DNA of 64,000 bases, taken from positions 17,744 to 81,743 of the forward strand of contig CAMOIX010000007.1 in assembly GCA_946616365.1 (NCBI GenBank). The letters are read 5' to 3'. The DNA comes from AC2028 sp002373595. Its GTDB lineage: Bacteria > Bacillota > Clostridia > Lachnospirales > Lachnospiraceae. Both the position numbers and the translations under genes were made by a program. Position 1 is the first letter of the stretch. The number at the start of each line of letters is the position of its first letter. A model generated the notes under the pieces. It saw only the letters and a list, made by a program, of their open reading frames with translations, did no database searches and was not told the origin of the DNA. Positions 27,390-37,500 of the stretch are shown piece by piece.

Positions 27390-28295
27390 TCAATCCTTAA
27401 GTCCGGAACTTGCCATCGTCTCGAGGATCTGGCTCTCTGCGAAGATGAATATCGCGATGGGCACTACCATGACAACGACAAGTACGGCCGCGCCCTGTCC
27501 TGTTCTGGCGATACCGCCGGCCTGGATCTGCTGGAGCGCATATACGAGGGTCTTTCTTTCCTCGGAGTAGATATATGTAGCAGCCTTGTTGTTCCAAAGT
27601 CCCTGTACGGAGAAGATGATAAGAGTCATCCATGCAGGCTTAACATTAGGCATAACGATCTTGGTAAATACTCTCCACTCGTTCGCACCATCGATCTTTG
27701 CAGCCTCGATGAGTGAAGTCGGAAGTCCTTCCATAAACTGCTTCATAAGGAAGAGTCCCATGGGAGATGCGAATGCGGGGATGATGATCGACCAGTATGT
27801 ATCGATCCATCCGAGCTTGCTGAGGAGGATATAGTTGGGGATCTGAGTGACATATCCCGTGAACATCATCGCAACTGTTACGATCTTGAAGAATGCAGCA
27901 TTGCCGGGGAATTCGTACTTGGCAAGAACGAATGCGCCCATGGAAGCGATAAGAAGGTGTCCCGCTGTTCCCGCAAATGTAATGAATGCGGTATTGAAAA
28001 GGTATCTCGTAAATGTAACCCAGGACTTACCCATGGTAACAAAGAGATCCGAGAAGTTGTCCAGCGTAGGATGCTGGGCAAATATCGTCGGCGGGAATTT
28101 GAACAGCTCATCCAGGGGCTTTAATGCCGCATTGACTGCATAGATGATGGGGAATGCCATAATATATGCAACCAAAGCCAGGAAGATATAGAGTGCTATA
28201 TCTCCTGCCACCGAGCGGTTCGGTTTTCTTTTCTTGATCAGCGGCTTGCGATAGGGCTTTTCTTCCGCTTTATTTCTCTTCTTGCTCTTACTCAT
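27390..28295 (-). CDS. Carbohydrate ABC transporter permease, MalG type
   Basis: Inner-membrane permease, 301 aa, six predicted helices behind a very basic N-terminal tail of about 28 residues. EAA loop EAAKIDGANEWRVFTKIVMP is near residue 193. Partner of the MalF-type gene at 28364 and the binding protein at 29315; together they form the first complete import module of the operon. GGAG lies seven bases before ATG 28295. Neither permease pair shows ligand information. Confidence 0.93.
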   Translation of the reverse strand: MSKSKKRNKAEEKPYRKPLIKKRKPNRSVAGDIALYIFLALVAYIMAFPIIYAVNAALKPLDELFKFPPTIFAQHPTLDNFSDLFVTMGKSWVTFTRYLFNTAFITFAGTAGHLLIASMGAFVLAKYEFPGNAAFFKIVTVAMMFTGYVTQIPNYILLSKLGWIDTYWSIIIPAFASPMGLFLMKQFMEGLPTSLIEAAKIDGANEWRVFTKIVMPNVKPAWMTLIIFSVQGLWNNKAATYIYSEERKTLVYALQQIQAGGIARTGQGAAVLVVVMVVPIAIFIFAESQILETMASSGLKD

Positions 28296-28363
28296 TTTTG
28301 GTCTCCGGGTTAATTATTTGTAAGTCTTTGTTGACTATTCTTTATCTGACTGATAACGGATCA

Positions 28364-29302
28364 TCAGGTTCCGACTCTGCGGAGCAGGCTCTGTATAGCC
28401 TTGTTGCACAGGATCATCATAAGGAAGAGGATGGTTGCGATAGCGCAGGCATATCCCATCTCAAATCTCGAGAATCCATAGTCGAAAAGATGAGTTACTA
28501 TCGTACGTGCCGCATAGTCTGTACTGGGATATCCGCAGAGAGCCATTGTGACATCGCAGACACCGAATGCCTGGGTGATGGACATGACCGCACCGAACAT
28601 GAGCATGGGCTTCATGTTGGGAAGGGTGATGTACCAGAGCTCCTGCCAGCGGTTCTTGATACCGTCCATATATCCTGCCTCGAACTGAGCCTTATCTACA
28701 CCCTGAAGTCCGGCTACGAAAGAAAGGAATCCGGTACCAAGGCTCATCCAGAGGATGACTACCATACATATGGGAAGCATGTATCTGGGATCGATCAGCC
28801 AAAGCTTGGGAGTATCGATAAGTCCCATGTTCATAAGGATCGCATTTGCATATCCGTAAGCATCGCCGCGGAAGAATACCGAGAAGATGATATAGCAGTT
28901 ACCTGCGATAGAAGGTGCGTAGAATACTACGACCGCTACGGAACGCACCCATCTGGGAAGCTCATTTATGAGCCATGCAAAAAGGAACGCCATGATGTAT
29001 CCCAAAGGTCCCGTTATGACTGCGATCATAAAGGTGTTCTTGATACCGATGAGGAATATATCATCCTGAAGGATCAGGCTGATATAGTTGCTGAGTCCGA
29101 TGAATCTCGGATGTTCAAAGATGTTGTAATAGGTGAAGCTGTAATAGATCGAAGCTACCACCGGGTAGATAAAGAACATCGCAAACAGGATCGCATAGGG
29201 TGCAAGGAAAAGGTAGCACATCTTCCTTCCTTTAGCTTTCTTCCATGCAATCTGAGCTTCTTTCTTCCTCAGAGTGAGATACTTGTTAAAAAATTCCTTC
29301 AT
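28364..29302 (-). CDS. Carbohydrate ABC transporter permease, MalF type
   Basis: Inner-membrane permease, 312 aa, six predicted helices. The EAA loop is EAGYMDGIKNRWQELWYITL (about residues 208-227), with a Gly replacing the usual second Ala. AAAGGGG is placed well before ATG 29302. It lies 12 bases after the fused binding-protein gene and 68 bases ahead of its MalG partner. A 415-residue open frame on the opposite strand here is antisense and was rejected. Confidence 0.93.
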   Translation of the reverse strand: MKEFFNKYLTLRKKEAQIAWKKAKGRKMCYLFLAPYAILFAMFFIYPVVASIYYSFTYYNIFEHPRFIGLSNYISLILQDDIFLIGIKNTFMIAVITGPLGYIMAFLFAWLINELPRWVRSVAVVVFYAPSIAGNCYIIFSVFFRGDAYGYANAILMNMGLIDTPKLWLIDPRYMLPICMVVILWMSLGTGFLSFVAGLQGVDKAQFEAGYMDGIKNRWQELWYITLPNMKPMLMFGAVMSITQAFGVCDVTMALCGYPSTDYAARTIVTHLFDYGFSRFEMGYACAIATILFLMMILCNKAIQSLLRRVGT

Positions 29303-29314
29303 CTTTTATCCCCT

Positions 29315-32296
29315 TTAATCGCCGTATACGGGCATTCCGAACTCTTTACGCTTCTTGGTGATCTCCTCGTCTATCTTGATCGAGTAATCTATGATGGTCT
29401 CTCGCGAGTCTTCCTTCTCATTGATAACCTTACGTACTGCGTTGGAGATGTGACGTCCGGTGAAGTATCCTCCGGGAACCTCTCTGATACCTACGGTCTG
29501 ATCCCACTGTGCGTTGAGGACTTCGATATCATTCATGCTCCATGAGAGGTTGGAGAATGCATCTCTGTTGGCGGTCGCATATCTTGCGGACGATCCGAGG
29601 AGTGCCTCTATCTCACGGCCGAACCACATCTGGGTATCGGGCTCCGCCCACCACTTCATGAACTCCCAAGAAGCCTGCTTAAGCTCCTCATCATCCTCGG
29701 CGATCATGATACTTGCACTACCGGTGATGAAGTCGGAACGGTCGATGTAAGTATTACCGTTCTCATCGGTCTTCTCCGTACCGGGGATAAGTGTGAAGTC
29801 CCAGAGTCCTCTGATCTCGGGTGCCGATACCATGAGAGTATTGTAGGTTGAGTAAGCTGCTATACCTATGGGCATCTCTCCCGAACGGAAACGGCTTACG
29901 AAGTCATAAACGGTAGGGATGCCATAATCGTTAAAGTACTTAACGTAATCGTCAAATGCCTTGATGCCCGCCTCGGTGTCTACAGTGGTCTTGGTGCCTT
30001 CCTCGTTGTACATATCTCCTCCGTACTGATACAGGAGTGAGAAATAAAGCGAGAGGTCGGGGTTGTTGGACATCGTTGCGGTGGCGGTGGATGTAGCTCC
30101 GCTCGATCCTGCTGCCGTCGGGATACCTACGGAGAGGTTGTTACCCTGGATGGTAGGAAGCATCTCGATGAGTTCCTGCCAGGTATTGGGGATCTCGAGT
30201 TCCATCTCCTCAAGTACGTCCTTACGATAGAACATAACATTGAAGGTCTGTGTCTCGGGTACACCGTAGATATGTCCGTCAAGAGAGTACTGTTCGTACG
30301 AGCTTTTGGAGTAGTGGCTGAATACTTCCTCATAATCGGGGAACTGGGTGAGATCCTCGACAGCATGACGGAGTGCGAAGTTAACAGGCTGGTCCGCACC
30401 TACCGAGAGGATGACATTCGGTCCTCTTCCTGCCATGACCGCATTGAGGACTGCGGAAGGATCTACTATCTCGACATTGACCTTAACTCCGCTGTTGGGA
30501 GTGAAGTCATCGTCTACCATTGACTTGAGGATGGTACCCTGGTCACGACCGGTGAGAACCCACACCTTGATAACCTTGTCGTTCTTCTCGTCATATACAT
30601 CTCCAACGGAGTTGTAATCTACATAGAAGGAAGCGACGAAGGAATGAAGCTCGTGCCAGAGCTTGGTGAACACATTCGCCTTGTCATGAGGCGGTGTGAT
30701 ATTGTCTCCGTAAACGGTAAGATAATCGATATCCAGCTTGGTCTCGCTCATCTTAAGTGAAGCGGTACCGAGTGAAGTGATATTATCCTTGAAGGATACA
30801 AACTCTACAGTGATCTTCTGAGGCTTCTTAACGAATCTCTCAAGCTGCTGTGCAACGGTCTGAGCGGTTGCAATACTGTCAGCTTTCTGTCCGCTGTATG
30901 CGACCATCTCGTCTACTATCTTGAAGAGTCTCTTGGACTCAAGATCCATAGCTTCCACAATCTCGGGGTAGGTCGAAGCGATCTTGTAATCACGGTAAGG
31001 ATCCGGATTTGCTCCGGTATATACGAGGATCTTACGATAGATCTGGTTAAGTCTGAATGTGGAATCCTCAAGTTCCTCGAGAATGGGGCCGACTCCTCCG
31101 AGAGTAGCCTCAAGACGGACGGTATGTTTGCCGGCCGTGAGATAGAATGAATAAGGGTTGCCCTCCTCATCGGACAGCACCTTGCAATCCCAGTCATTTT
31201 CGAACGGGAATGAGACCTCTTCCATTTCAGCAAAGGGAACTTCGCCGTCGATGAGGAGCTTTCTGTTGGATACGCTTCCTCTGGAGTAATTCTGGCGTCC
31301 CTTTACCATAATATGGTAGTAACCGTCGGTGGGGATATCCATATCCCACTCGATCCATTGTCCGGTAGTTCTCCATGCCTCTCCTCCTACGTAGTTGAGG
31401 ACAGTCTGCTCAACACTGTTGGGTGAGGTGGTCGGTGAAGAACGGTCAAACTTTGCATAAAGGGAAGACTCCGAACGAAGAGTGGAAGTCTCTCCTTCGA
31501 TAAACTGTTCATAATAAAGAGCCTCTTCGCTCTTAGGGTCAGCAGGAGCAGAAGCAAGATACTCCTCGTAGGTGGGCTCCTCTGCTCTGCCGCGAAGTAC
31601 GAGTTTGGATATCTGCATGGGCTCATTCTCGGCAACGAGAGTAAGCTCGTTCACGCCCTGCTCGAACCAGAAGTCATAAGGCTCAGTGATATATCCCATA
31701 TCATCCCTGAAGTATGCGCTCTGCCATGCAAAGTGCTCGGTCTGGGTGGGGCGGATCTGGTTACCCTGGTTGTCGGTCTTAACCGGGCCGCCGTCCTTCC
31801 AGATACGGGTGAAGATCGTATTCTGAGCATCCTCGAAAGGAAGCTCTCCGTTTATATATACTGCTCTCTCTGCGGGAACTCCGCGTGACTCGGGAAGCAT
31901 ATACTCGATGTAGAGTCTGTAGAATCCCGACTTGGGAACATTGACATTCCAAGTGACTTTAGAACCGGTTGAGGTAAGAAGTGCCTTGGTGGGAACCTCT
32001 GCTGTTCCCTCAGCGATACCTGCGACATCGGTGACGACGGAAACATCTCCCTCAGCCTCATAATCAAAGATGGCAACTTCCACATCTCCCTGAGCATATG
32101 CTCCGTCCTTATGCTCTGCGAGATATCCCGTGTAGGTGCCTTCTCTGTCAAGACCTTCGACATCCTGTGTCAGATCAACTCCGGCGTATTTTTCTTCGAA
32201 GTTCTCGACCTTTCTCATTGAAAGCAATACGCATATCACAACGAAAGCCGCTATAACAGCCAACGTAATAAGGACAGTCTTTAAAGTCTTTTTCAT
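29315..32296 (-). CDS. Membrane-anchored sugar-binding protein fused to two carbohydrate-binding-like domains
   Basis: 993 aa. The N-terminus has a helix (about 8-27) with no lipobox, so it is probably a membrane anchor. Residues about 60-245 and 260-440 are two beta-sandwich regions with similar signatures (VTWNVNVPKSGFYRLYIEYM and IEWDMDIPTDGYYHIMVKGR), like CBM6/CBM35-type modules. Residues about 545-985 are a family 1 extracellular solute-binding domain (GRGPNVILSVGADQP, IYGVPETQTFNVMFYRKDVL, SGATSTATATMSNNP, WEFMKWW). Such a fusion could hold polysaccharide near the transporter. GGAGGG lies before ATG 32296. First gene of the 13 kb operon. Confidence 0.87.
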   Translation of the reverse strand: MKKTLKTVLITLAVIAAFVVICVLLSMRKVENFEEKYAGVDLTQDVEGLDREGTYTGYLAEHKDGAYAQGDVEVAIFDYEAEGDVSVVTDVAGIAEGTAEVPTKALLTSTGSKVTWNVNVPKSGFYRLYIEYMLPESRGVPAERAVYINGELPFEDAQNTIFTRIWKDGGPVKTDNQGNQIRPTQTEHFAWQSAYFRDDMGYITEPYDFWFEQGVNELTLVAENEPMQISKLVLRGRAEEPTYEEYLASAPADPKSEEALYYEQFIEGETSTLRSESSLYAKFDRSSPTTSPNSVEQTVLNYVGGEAWRTTGQWIEWDMDIPTDGYYHIMVKGRQNYSRGSVSNRKLLIDGEVPFAEMEEVSFPFENDWDCKVLSDEEGNPYSFYLTAGKHTVRLEATLGGVGPILEELEDSTFRLNQIYRKILVYTGANPDPYRDYKIASTYPEIVEAMDLESKRLFKIVDEMVAYSGQKADSIATAQTVAQQLERFVKKPQKITVEFVSFKDNITSLGTASLKMSETKLDIDYLTVYGDNITPPHDKANVFTKLWHELHSFVASFYVDYNSVGDVYDEKNDKVIKVWVLTGRDQGTILKSMVDDDFTPNSGVKVNVEIVDPSAVLNAVMAGRGPNVILSVGADQPVNFALRHAVEDLTQFPDYEEVFSHYSKSSYEQYSLDGHIYGVPETQTFNVMFYRKDVLEEMELEIPNTWQELIEMLPTIQGNNLSVGIPTAAGSSGATSTATATMSNNPDLSLYFSLLYQYGGDMYNEEGTKTTVDTEAGIKAFDDYVKYFNDYGIPTVYDFVSRFRSGEMPIGIAAYSTYNTLMVSAPEIRGLWDFTLIPGTEKTDENGNTYIDRSDFITGSASIMIAEDDEELKQASWEFMKWWAEPDTQMWFGREIEALLGSSARYATANRDAFSNLSWSMNDIEVLNAQWDQTVGIREVPGGYFTGRHISNAVRKVINEKEDSRETIIDYSIKIDEEITKKRKEFGMPVYGD

Positions 32297-32358
32297 CGCA
32301 CCCTCCGGTCTATTATTTACGAAAAAAGGTTTCCCGATCTTCGCAAAACAACATTGAA

Positions 32359-32387
32359 ATTATACAACAAAATACAAGCATGACCAA
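32359..32387 (-). promoter_or_regulatory. Promoter of the double-transporter operon
   Basis: Minus strand: TTGGTC (32382-32387), 17-base spacer, perfect TATAAT (32359-32364), about 63 bases before the start at 32296. The -35 matches only three of six, which fits a promoter that needs or escapes a regulator. Confidence 0.6.
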
Positions 32388-32399
32388 GCCGTTTGGGGC

Positions 32400-32425
32400 A
32401 TTTTTGTTAATCTGATAACAAAAAT
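32400..32425. promoter_or_regulatory. Perfect inverted repeat upstream of the promoter, LacI-operator-like
   Basis: Ten-base arms (32400-32409 and 32416-32425) around six bases. The inner sequence TTGTTA-6-TAACAA resembles half-sites bound by LacI-family repressors. It sits just upstream of the -35 box. The stem is AT-only, so a weak terminator for the diguanylate cyclase gene is the alternative. Confidence 0.45.
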
Positions 32426-32455
32426 AAGACTGGTTTTTGTGCAACTTGTTTATCA

Positions 32456-32469
32456 GTTTTGTACAAAAC
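32456..32469. promoter_or_regulatory. Perfect 14-base palindrome
   Basis: GTTTTGTACAAAAC is self-complementary. It lies about 70 bases upstream of the -35 box of the transporter operon and 41 bases past the stop of the diguanylate cyclase gene. It could be a second operator; no known regulator is assigned. Confidence 0.35.
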
Positions 32470-32509
32470 GCTTTGTGTATTGTTAATTCTTGCTATTTTT
32501 GCTTGCACA

Positions 32510-34516
32510 TCACTCTCCGGTGCATGCAGGATTGTAAATAGCGTATGCGTTTCCGCCCTTCTTCTTGCAGTCATACATCACCGAATCAGCCTTCTGATAC
32601 ATATTGTTAAACGAGTCTTTATCACCTGTAAAGTACGCTCCAAGGCTGACGGATACGCTGTTTTCCGGCATTCCCTCGATATTCATCGCAGCGATGTTCC
32701 CAAGGAGTCTTTCTACTATCATCGATCCTGTCCCGGCATCCTGCGTTCCCACGGCAAATACCGCAAACTCATCTCCTCCGAGTCTTATCAGTATATCCGA
32801 TGTTCTGAAGCTCTTTTTCATGGTCCCGGCTATCTGTGCAAGGACCTGATCTCCTGTCTTATGTCCGTATGTATCGTTAACATCCTTGAATTTATTAACG
32901 TCAAAGATCATGAACATACCGGTCTTGCCGTCTTCGAGAGCCTTCTCTATCCTCTTCTCTCCGCTCCTTCTGTTACAGATATCCGTGAGCGAATCGGTCT
33001 CCGAGAGAGCTTTCAGATTCTCCTCAAGCCTCTTCCTGTCTGTGATATCGATGACAGAGTAGATAATGACATCCTCACCGTTCGACAGATGCACGGCCTT
33101 GGAATGTGTGAGCAGGTGCTTCTTCGGCGCCGAAGGGTCTTTCCTGTCCGTCTTGGTCGTCTCGAAGATGATCTCATTCTCGGACTTTACGGTCACTCCG
33201 ATCTGCTCATCAATTCCTTCCATTTCATCCGGATCGAATTCCGCTCTTATCTCTTCGATGGTTACGGTATTCTTCCTTGATCTGTCTATATCATAGAGAT
33301 CCAGTGCCATATCATTGATCAGTTTGATCTTGGTATTGTCAGCCGTTGTAACGACCATACCGGTAGACTGGAGTTCAAAGAGTTCTACGAAGAGCTCGTA
33401 TTGATTCTCCAATACACCATGCAATTCCTTGATCGCACCGGAGATCGTACCGAATTCATTATTTCTGTCACAGTATTTGTCGATCTCATGTCCTGTGGAG
33501 TAATCGTTTGCCTTGAGCCTTACTACCTCATCATTGATCGCGTCGAGAGGCTTCATAGTCATCTTTACTCCGTATGTACAAAGTCCGACCATTACCGCGG
33601 TCAGGATCAGACATATCACGATCAGGCTGACCCTGATGACCATAAGAGTCCCGAAGACATCCTCTCCCGTATCCATCATTACGAATACCCAGTTTCTGTT
33701 TCTCATATAATGAAGGGAATAAACCATCCCGCCATCCGTATAGCTGTAGTATCCGTCCGGATCCATATTCCCGGCTACCAGGCTCACCGCATCCAGAAGC
33801 TTTTCATCCTCGCATACGGAACCGGCCTTGCCGGTATCTCCGCTAAGTATCGTCATTCCGCTTTCCGCATCGATCAGAGCAAAATCCGCACCCTTAAGAT
33901 TCTTTTTGTTAAGGGAATCAAGCATGATCTCCAGATCTTCGGAATAAAATGCGCCTCCGGCAAATCCGGTAGCCTCACCCCTGTCATTGTAAACAGCCGC
34001 GTATACAGGGATGACATACACTCCGGTCACGGGAGCCTTTACTATTCCGGTACAGTACGCGGTCCTCTCCTCTGTGGCCCGAAGCTGTAATTCCAAAGCA
34101 GATTCTTCGTCTCTGAAAGTCTGATCTATGGAGTCGGGATTGGTATGCGCTATGACATATGTATCCCAGTTGGCCACGTAGAGTCCCTCTATATCGTGGT
34201 ATCCTTCGGCATATCTGTCGGTAGCTTCCTGCGCTTTGGCATAGAGAGCGGGATCCTTATCGTGATCGAGGACATCTCTTATCTCGCTCATCCTGCTGTA
34301 TCCGTTGACGAAATCACAGCACCAATAGATATAAGTATCGATAAGGTTGGCAGTATCCTGAGCGATCGCAGCCATGTCATTTACAGCCTTGGCTCTTAAG
34401 ACCTTCTCGAGGTTATAACTGACGATCCCGTACAGGACTCCCATCACCAGGATATCCGTAAGACCGAGTATCACAGCCATCCTTACGCTTACTTTCATCT
34501 TGCTCTTGGCTTTCAA
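32510..34516 (-). CDS. Membrane diguanylate cyclase with Cache sensor, HAMP, PAS and GGDEF
   Basis: Synthesises cyclic di-GMP, 668 aa. First helix about 14-35, extracellular Cache-like sensor (about 40-275), second helix (about 280-302), HAMP-like segment MKPLDAINDEVVRLKANDYS, PAS region (about 355-480), and a GGDEF domain with RLGGDEFAVF near residue 590. The start is probably TTG 34516, since GGAGG lies seven bases ahead of it; the in-frame GTG at 34531 contains that site and has none of its own. It follows the GH5-GH10 gene by only about 40 bases, so sensing by the Cache domain may be linked to polysaccharide breakdown. Confidence 0.87.
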   Translation of the reverse strand: MKAKSKMKVSVRMAVILGLTDILVMGVLYGIVSYNLEKVLRAKAVNDMAAIAQDTANLIDTYIYWCCDFVNGYSRMSEIRDVLDHDKDPALYAKAQEATDRYAEGYHDIEGLYVANWDTYVIAHTNPDSIDQTFRDEESALELQLRATEERTAYCTGIVKAPVTGVYVIPVYAAVYNDRGEATGFAGGAFYSEDLEIMLDSLNKKNLKGADFALIDAESGMTILSGDTGKAGSVCEDEKLLDAVSLVAGNMDPDGYYSYTDGGMVYSLHYMRNRNWVFVMMDTGEDVFGTLMVIRVSLIVICLILTAVMVGLCTYGVKMTMKPLDAINDEVVRLKANDYSTGHEIDKYCDRNNEFGTISGAIKELHGVLENQYELFVELFELQSTGMVVTTADNTKIKLINDMALDLYDIDRSRKNTVTIEEIRAEFDPDEMEGIDEQIGVTVKSENEIIFETTKTDRKDPSAPKKHLLTHSKAVHLSNGEDVIIYSVIDITDRKRLEENLKALSETDSLTDICNRRSGEKRIEKALEDGKTGMFMIFDVNKFKDVNDTYGHKTGDQVLAQIAGTMKKSFRTSDILIRLGGDEFAVFAVGTQDAGTGSMIVERLLGNIAAMNIEGMPENSVSVSLGAYFTGDKDSFNNMYQKADSVMYDCKKKGGNAYAIYNPACTGE

Positions 34517-34555
34517 AGGATAGTCCTCCACGTTGTCGTCCGGTTTGCTTTACTG

Positions 34556-37500
34556 TCACTTAACTGCTTTTACGGTAATATCATCGATATACATCTTTGC
34601 ATTACCGTCTGTTTCTACGTATATGGCCGCAGATCTCAAGCCCTCGCCGAGTTCCGCTCTGCCTTTGAGAAGTACCCAGTCTCCGTTAGATGACTCTCTG
34701 GCAAGCTCCACGCTCTCTCCTCCGTCGATTCCCATCATAACGGTGGCATCCTTTGTCTTGACATAGAGCTCTATCTCGACAGTATTTCCTATGAAGCGTC
34801 CGATGTCTATGGCAACGGTCGCGTCTTTGGCTTCTCTTACTACTGAGAGAGACATTCCCATCTTCTTATCGGGAGTATGATTCTCATTTGCATTTCTCTT
34901 GATAACCGACTGATGTCCGGCACCACGGCTGGAGATACCATACTCTGCCAGATCGATATCCAGGCTCTCTCCGTCCTTCATCTCAAAATCCATCACAAGG
35001 TCGGAAGCATCCCTTTCGGTCTCGGTCACTTCAATGTCCATAGGGATACCCTTTGCCGCCTGTACCATAGCCAGGTATGAAGCTTTGGGCGTGAGATTTC
35101 CTCTGAGGATAAGAGGCGCAGTATCCTTTCTCCATGAGGAATCATCGGTAAGTCCCCAGAGGGTTACGCTCGTGATATTGGCGCCGTTTCTCTTTTCCTC
35201 CATCAGTCCTGTGAAGTAGTCATAATAGAACTTACCCTGATCGTACTCGGCAGCTTTCCTTCCGTTGGCAGTCGAGAGATTACCCTTCTCTCCGACATCG
35301 AGCTCCGTCACATGAAGCTCAGGGAATACCTCTCCATATGCTCTTACCGCCTTCATATATCTCTCGATATTCTCGGATGAGTCGAGATGTCCCTGGAGTC
35401 CTATACCGTCTATGAGTCCGTCGCCTAATATGGTTCCCGCGGGGGCTGTCTTTCCTCCCTGTGCGGCATACTTTCCGATGACATCGCTCTTTACCATGCT
35501 CCGGTCTTTATTGAAGACATCCTCGGAGCAGAATCTTATCGCGGTCTCCACTCTCTTCTCATACCATTCATTGTAATCATTATAGAAAAGCTTTCCTCTT
35601 ATGGATGAGAGATCTCCCTTGGGATCGAGTCCGTAATCCGCAGCATACTGCTGTGAATACTTAACTTCAGCCTCCCTTGCGAAAAGGAAACTGTAATACA
35701 AAAACTCGGGGCCTATTATCTTGTACCAATAGCTCTCCCTGTATCCGTCGGGACCGTTCTCGTCTATAGCCTCGTTCACAACATCCCACGCATAGACGGT
35801 GTCCGCATATCCGTTTGCATATACATATTCCATTGCACCGTAGATATAAGTCTTAAGTCTCTCTACGAGAGTGTCCCTGTCTACGAGACATTCCTCATCA
35901 AGCTTGGCATTCCAATCCTTCGTAGCCTTTCCGTTTTCGGTAGCTTTGAAGTCCTTCGCAAATATCGAAACATCTACCTGGCTGTGCCATACGAGCACAT
36001 GCGCTCTTACGGGCATACGGTTTTCCTTAGCCCAAGCGAGGAGTTCTGCTGCAGAGCGGTCGATCTTAAACAGTGTCGGTGAAGTCGGATCGAAATTGTA
36101 AGCAGGCTTTAATTCATTGCCGAATGTCATGCTGTTAAAGGTATCCCTTATGAATCTCTCCTTGTCGGGATTGCCTATCTCAGCCGTCCTATCATTCCAG
36201 TGACTTATCGCCTGTACCGCCACACCGATCTTAAACTCATCGGAATATGCTGCCTTTAGAGGCTCCACTCCGGCAGTGTTACAATTGGCCATTATCGCAT
36301 CAACTATCTCAGGGAACTTTAATGAACCTGCTGCCCTGTCATATATACCAAAGAGTTCACCCGTTCCGGTGAAATTATTATTGTCCCACCATGCACAGGT
36401 GATGCCGTTTTCTCTGGCTTTTGCCACATAATATCCTGCGAAGTCCGCTCTCGCTGCTATATTATCTTTGTCTCTTGCTCCGAATTCGTCCATGATAACG
36501 GGTATACCGTTTGAAACGAATTTCGTATACAGAGCTTCGAGAGAATCATCTATAACCTGTCTGTCCTCAGCATTCTCCGAGCTGAAAGACTTGGCATTCA
36601 TATCATCCGAAAGTGCAAAAGCATAAGGGATATATGCATGCGTCTCGAGCATGATCATATCCTCTCCCGCAGGATCGGTCGGCATCTTAAACGCATCGGA
36701 ACATACTCCTCCGACGCTTCCGCCGTAGCCGGGAACCATGAGGAATCTTTTGGCATTATTGCCTCCGCTCTTTCTCACGGTATCCACAAATACCTGATTG
36801 AGCTTGTTGATGCACTCGGAAGCCTCGATACACTCAGGTGCATCCGCTACATAATTCCACTCATAATCGGTCCCTGCAAGTCTGGGCTCATTTAAGGATT
36901 CAAATATGAGATGCTCATCGTAATCCCTGAATTCCTCTGCGAGCTGTGTCCAGATATGCTCAACATATGCCTTCGATCTGTCATAATGAGCATTATCGAC
37001 ATAGACACATCCGAAAGACTCCTGATCGTCGTGATGGATATTGATGATCACATACATTCCTTCATCAATAGCCCAGTCGACAACCTCATGCACTCTGGCG
37101 AGCCATCCTGAATGTATCTTGTCATTAGCATCAATATGATCGTGCCAGCTGACAGGAAGCCTAAGTGTCTGGAATCCGGCATTGTGGATGTCCTCTACCA
37201 TAGACCGGGTCGTCTTGGCCTTCTGCCAGTAGGTCTCGCATCCGATATCATTGGGTGATGACGCTTTGTATCCCCAAGCATCAAAAGTATTGCCGAGACT
37301 AAAGCCCACCTTCATATCCCTTACAAGATCGAATACGGGCTTATCAGGCACATCCTTAGCCGTGAATACTCCCGCAGTATTATTTCCGGAAACCGTCATG
37401 GTCTGTCCTCCGTCAGTATCTTTTTCGGGCTCGCTGTCCCTGCTCTCATCCTCTGCGGGATCCTTCGCTTCTTCCTTATCCTCTGTCTTGTCGTCCGCAT

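Noticed and set aside
28298..29545. 415-residue open frame on the plus strand
   Set aside because: It is antisense to the MalF-type permease and the binding protein, both with clear family motifs and ribosome sites. The frame has no recognisable domain and unusual composition rich in His, Tyr and Ser.
32459..33280. 273-residue open frame on the plus strand
   Set aside because: Antisense to the GGDEF domain of the cyclase. The apparent hydrophobic start is the AT-rich intergenic sequence.
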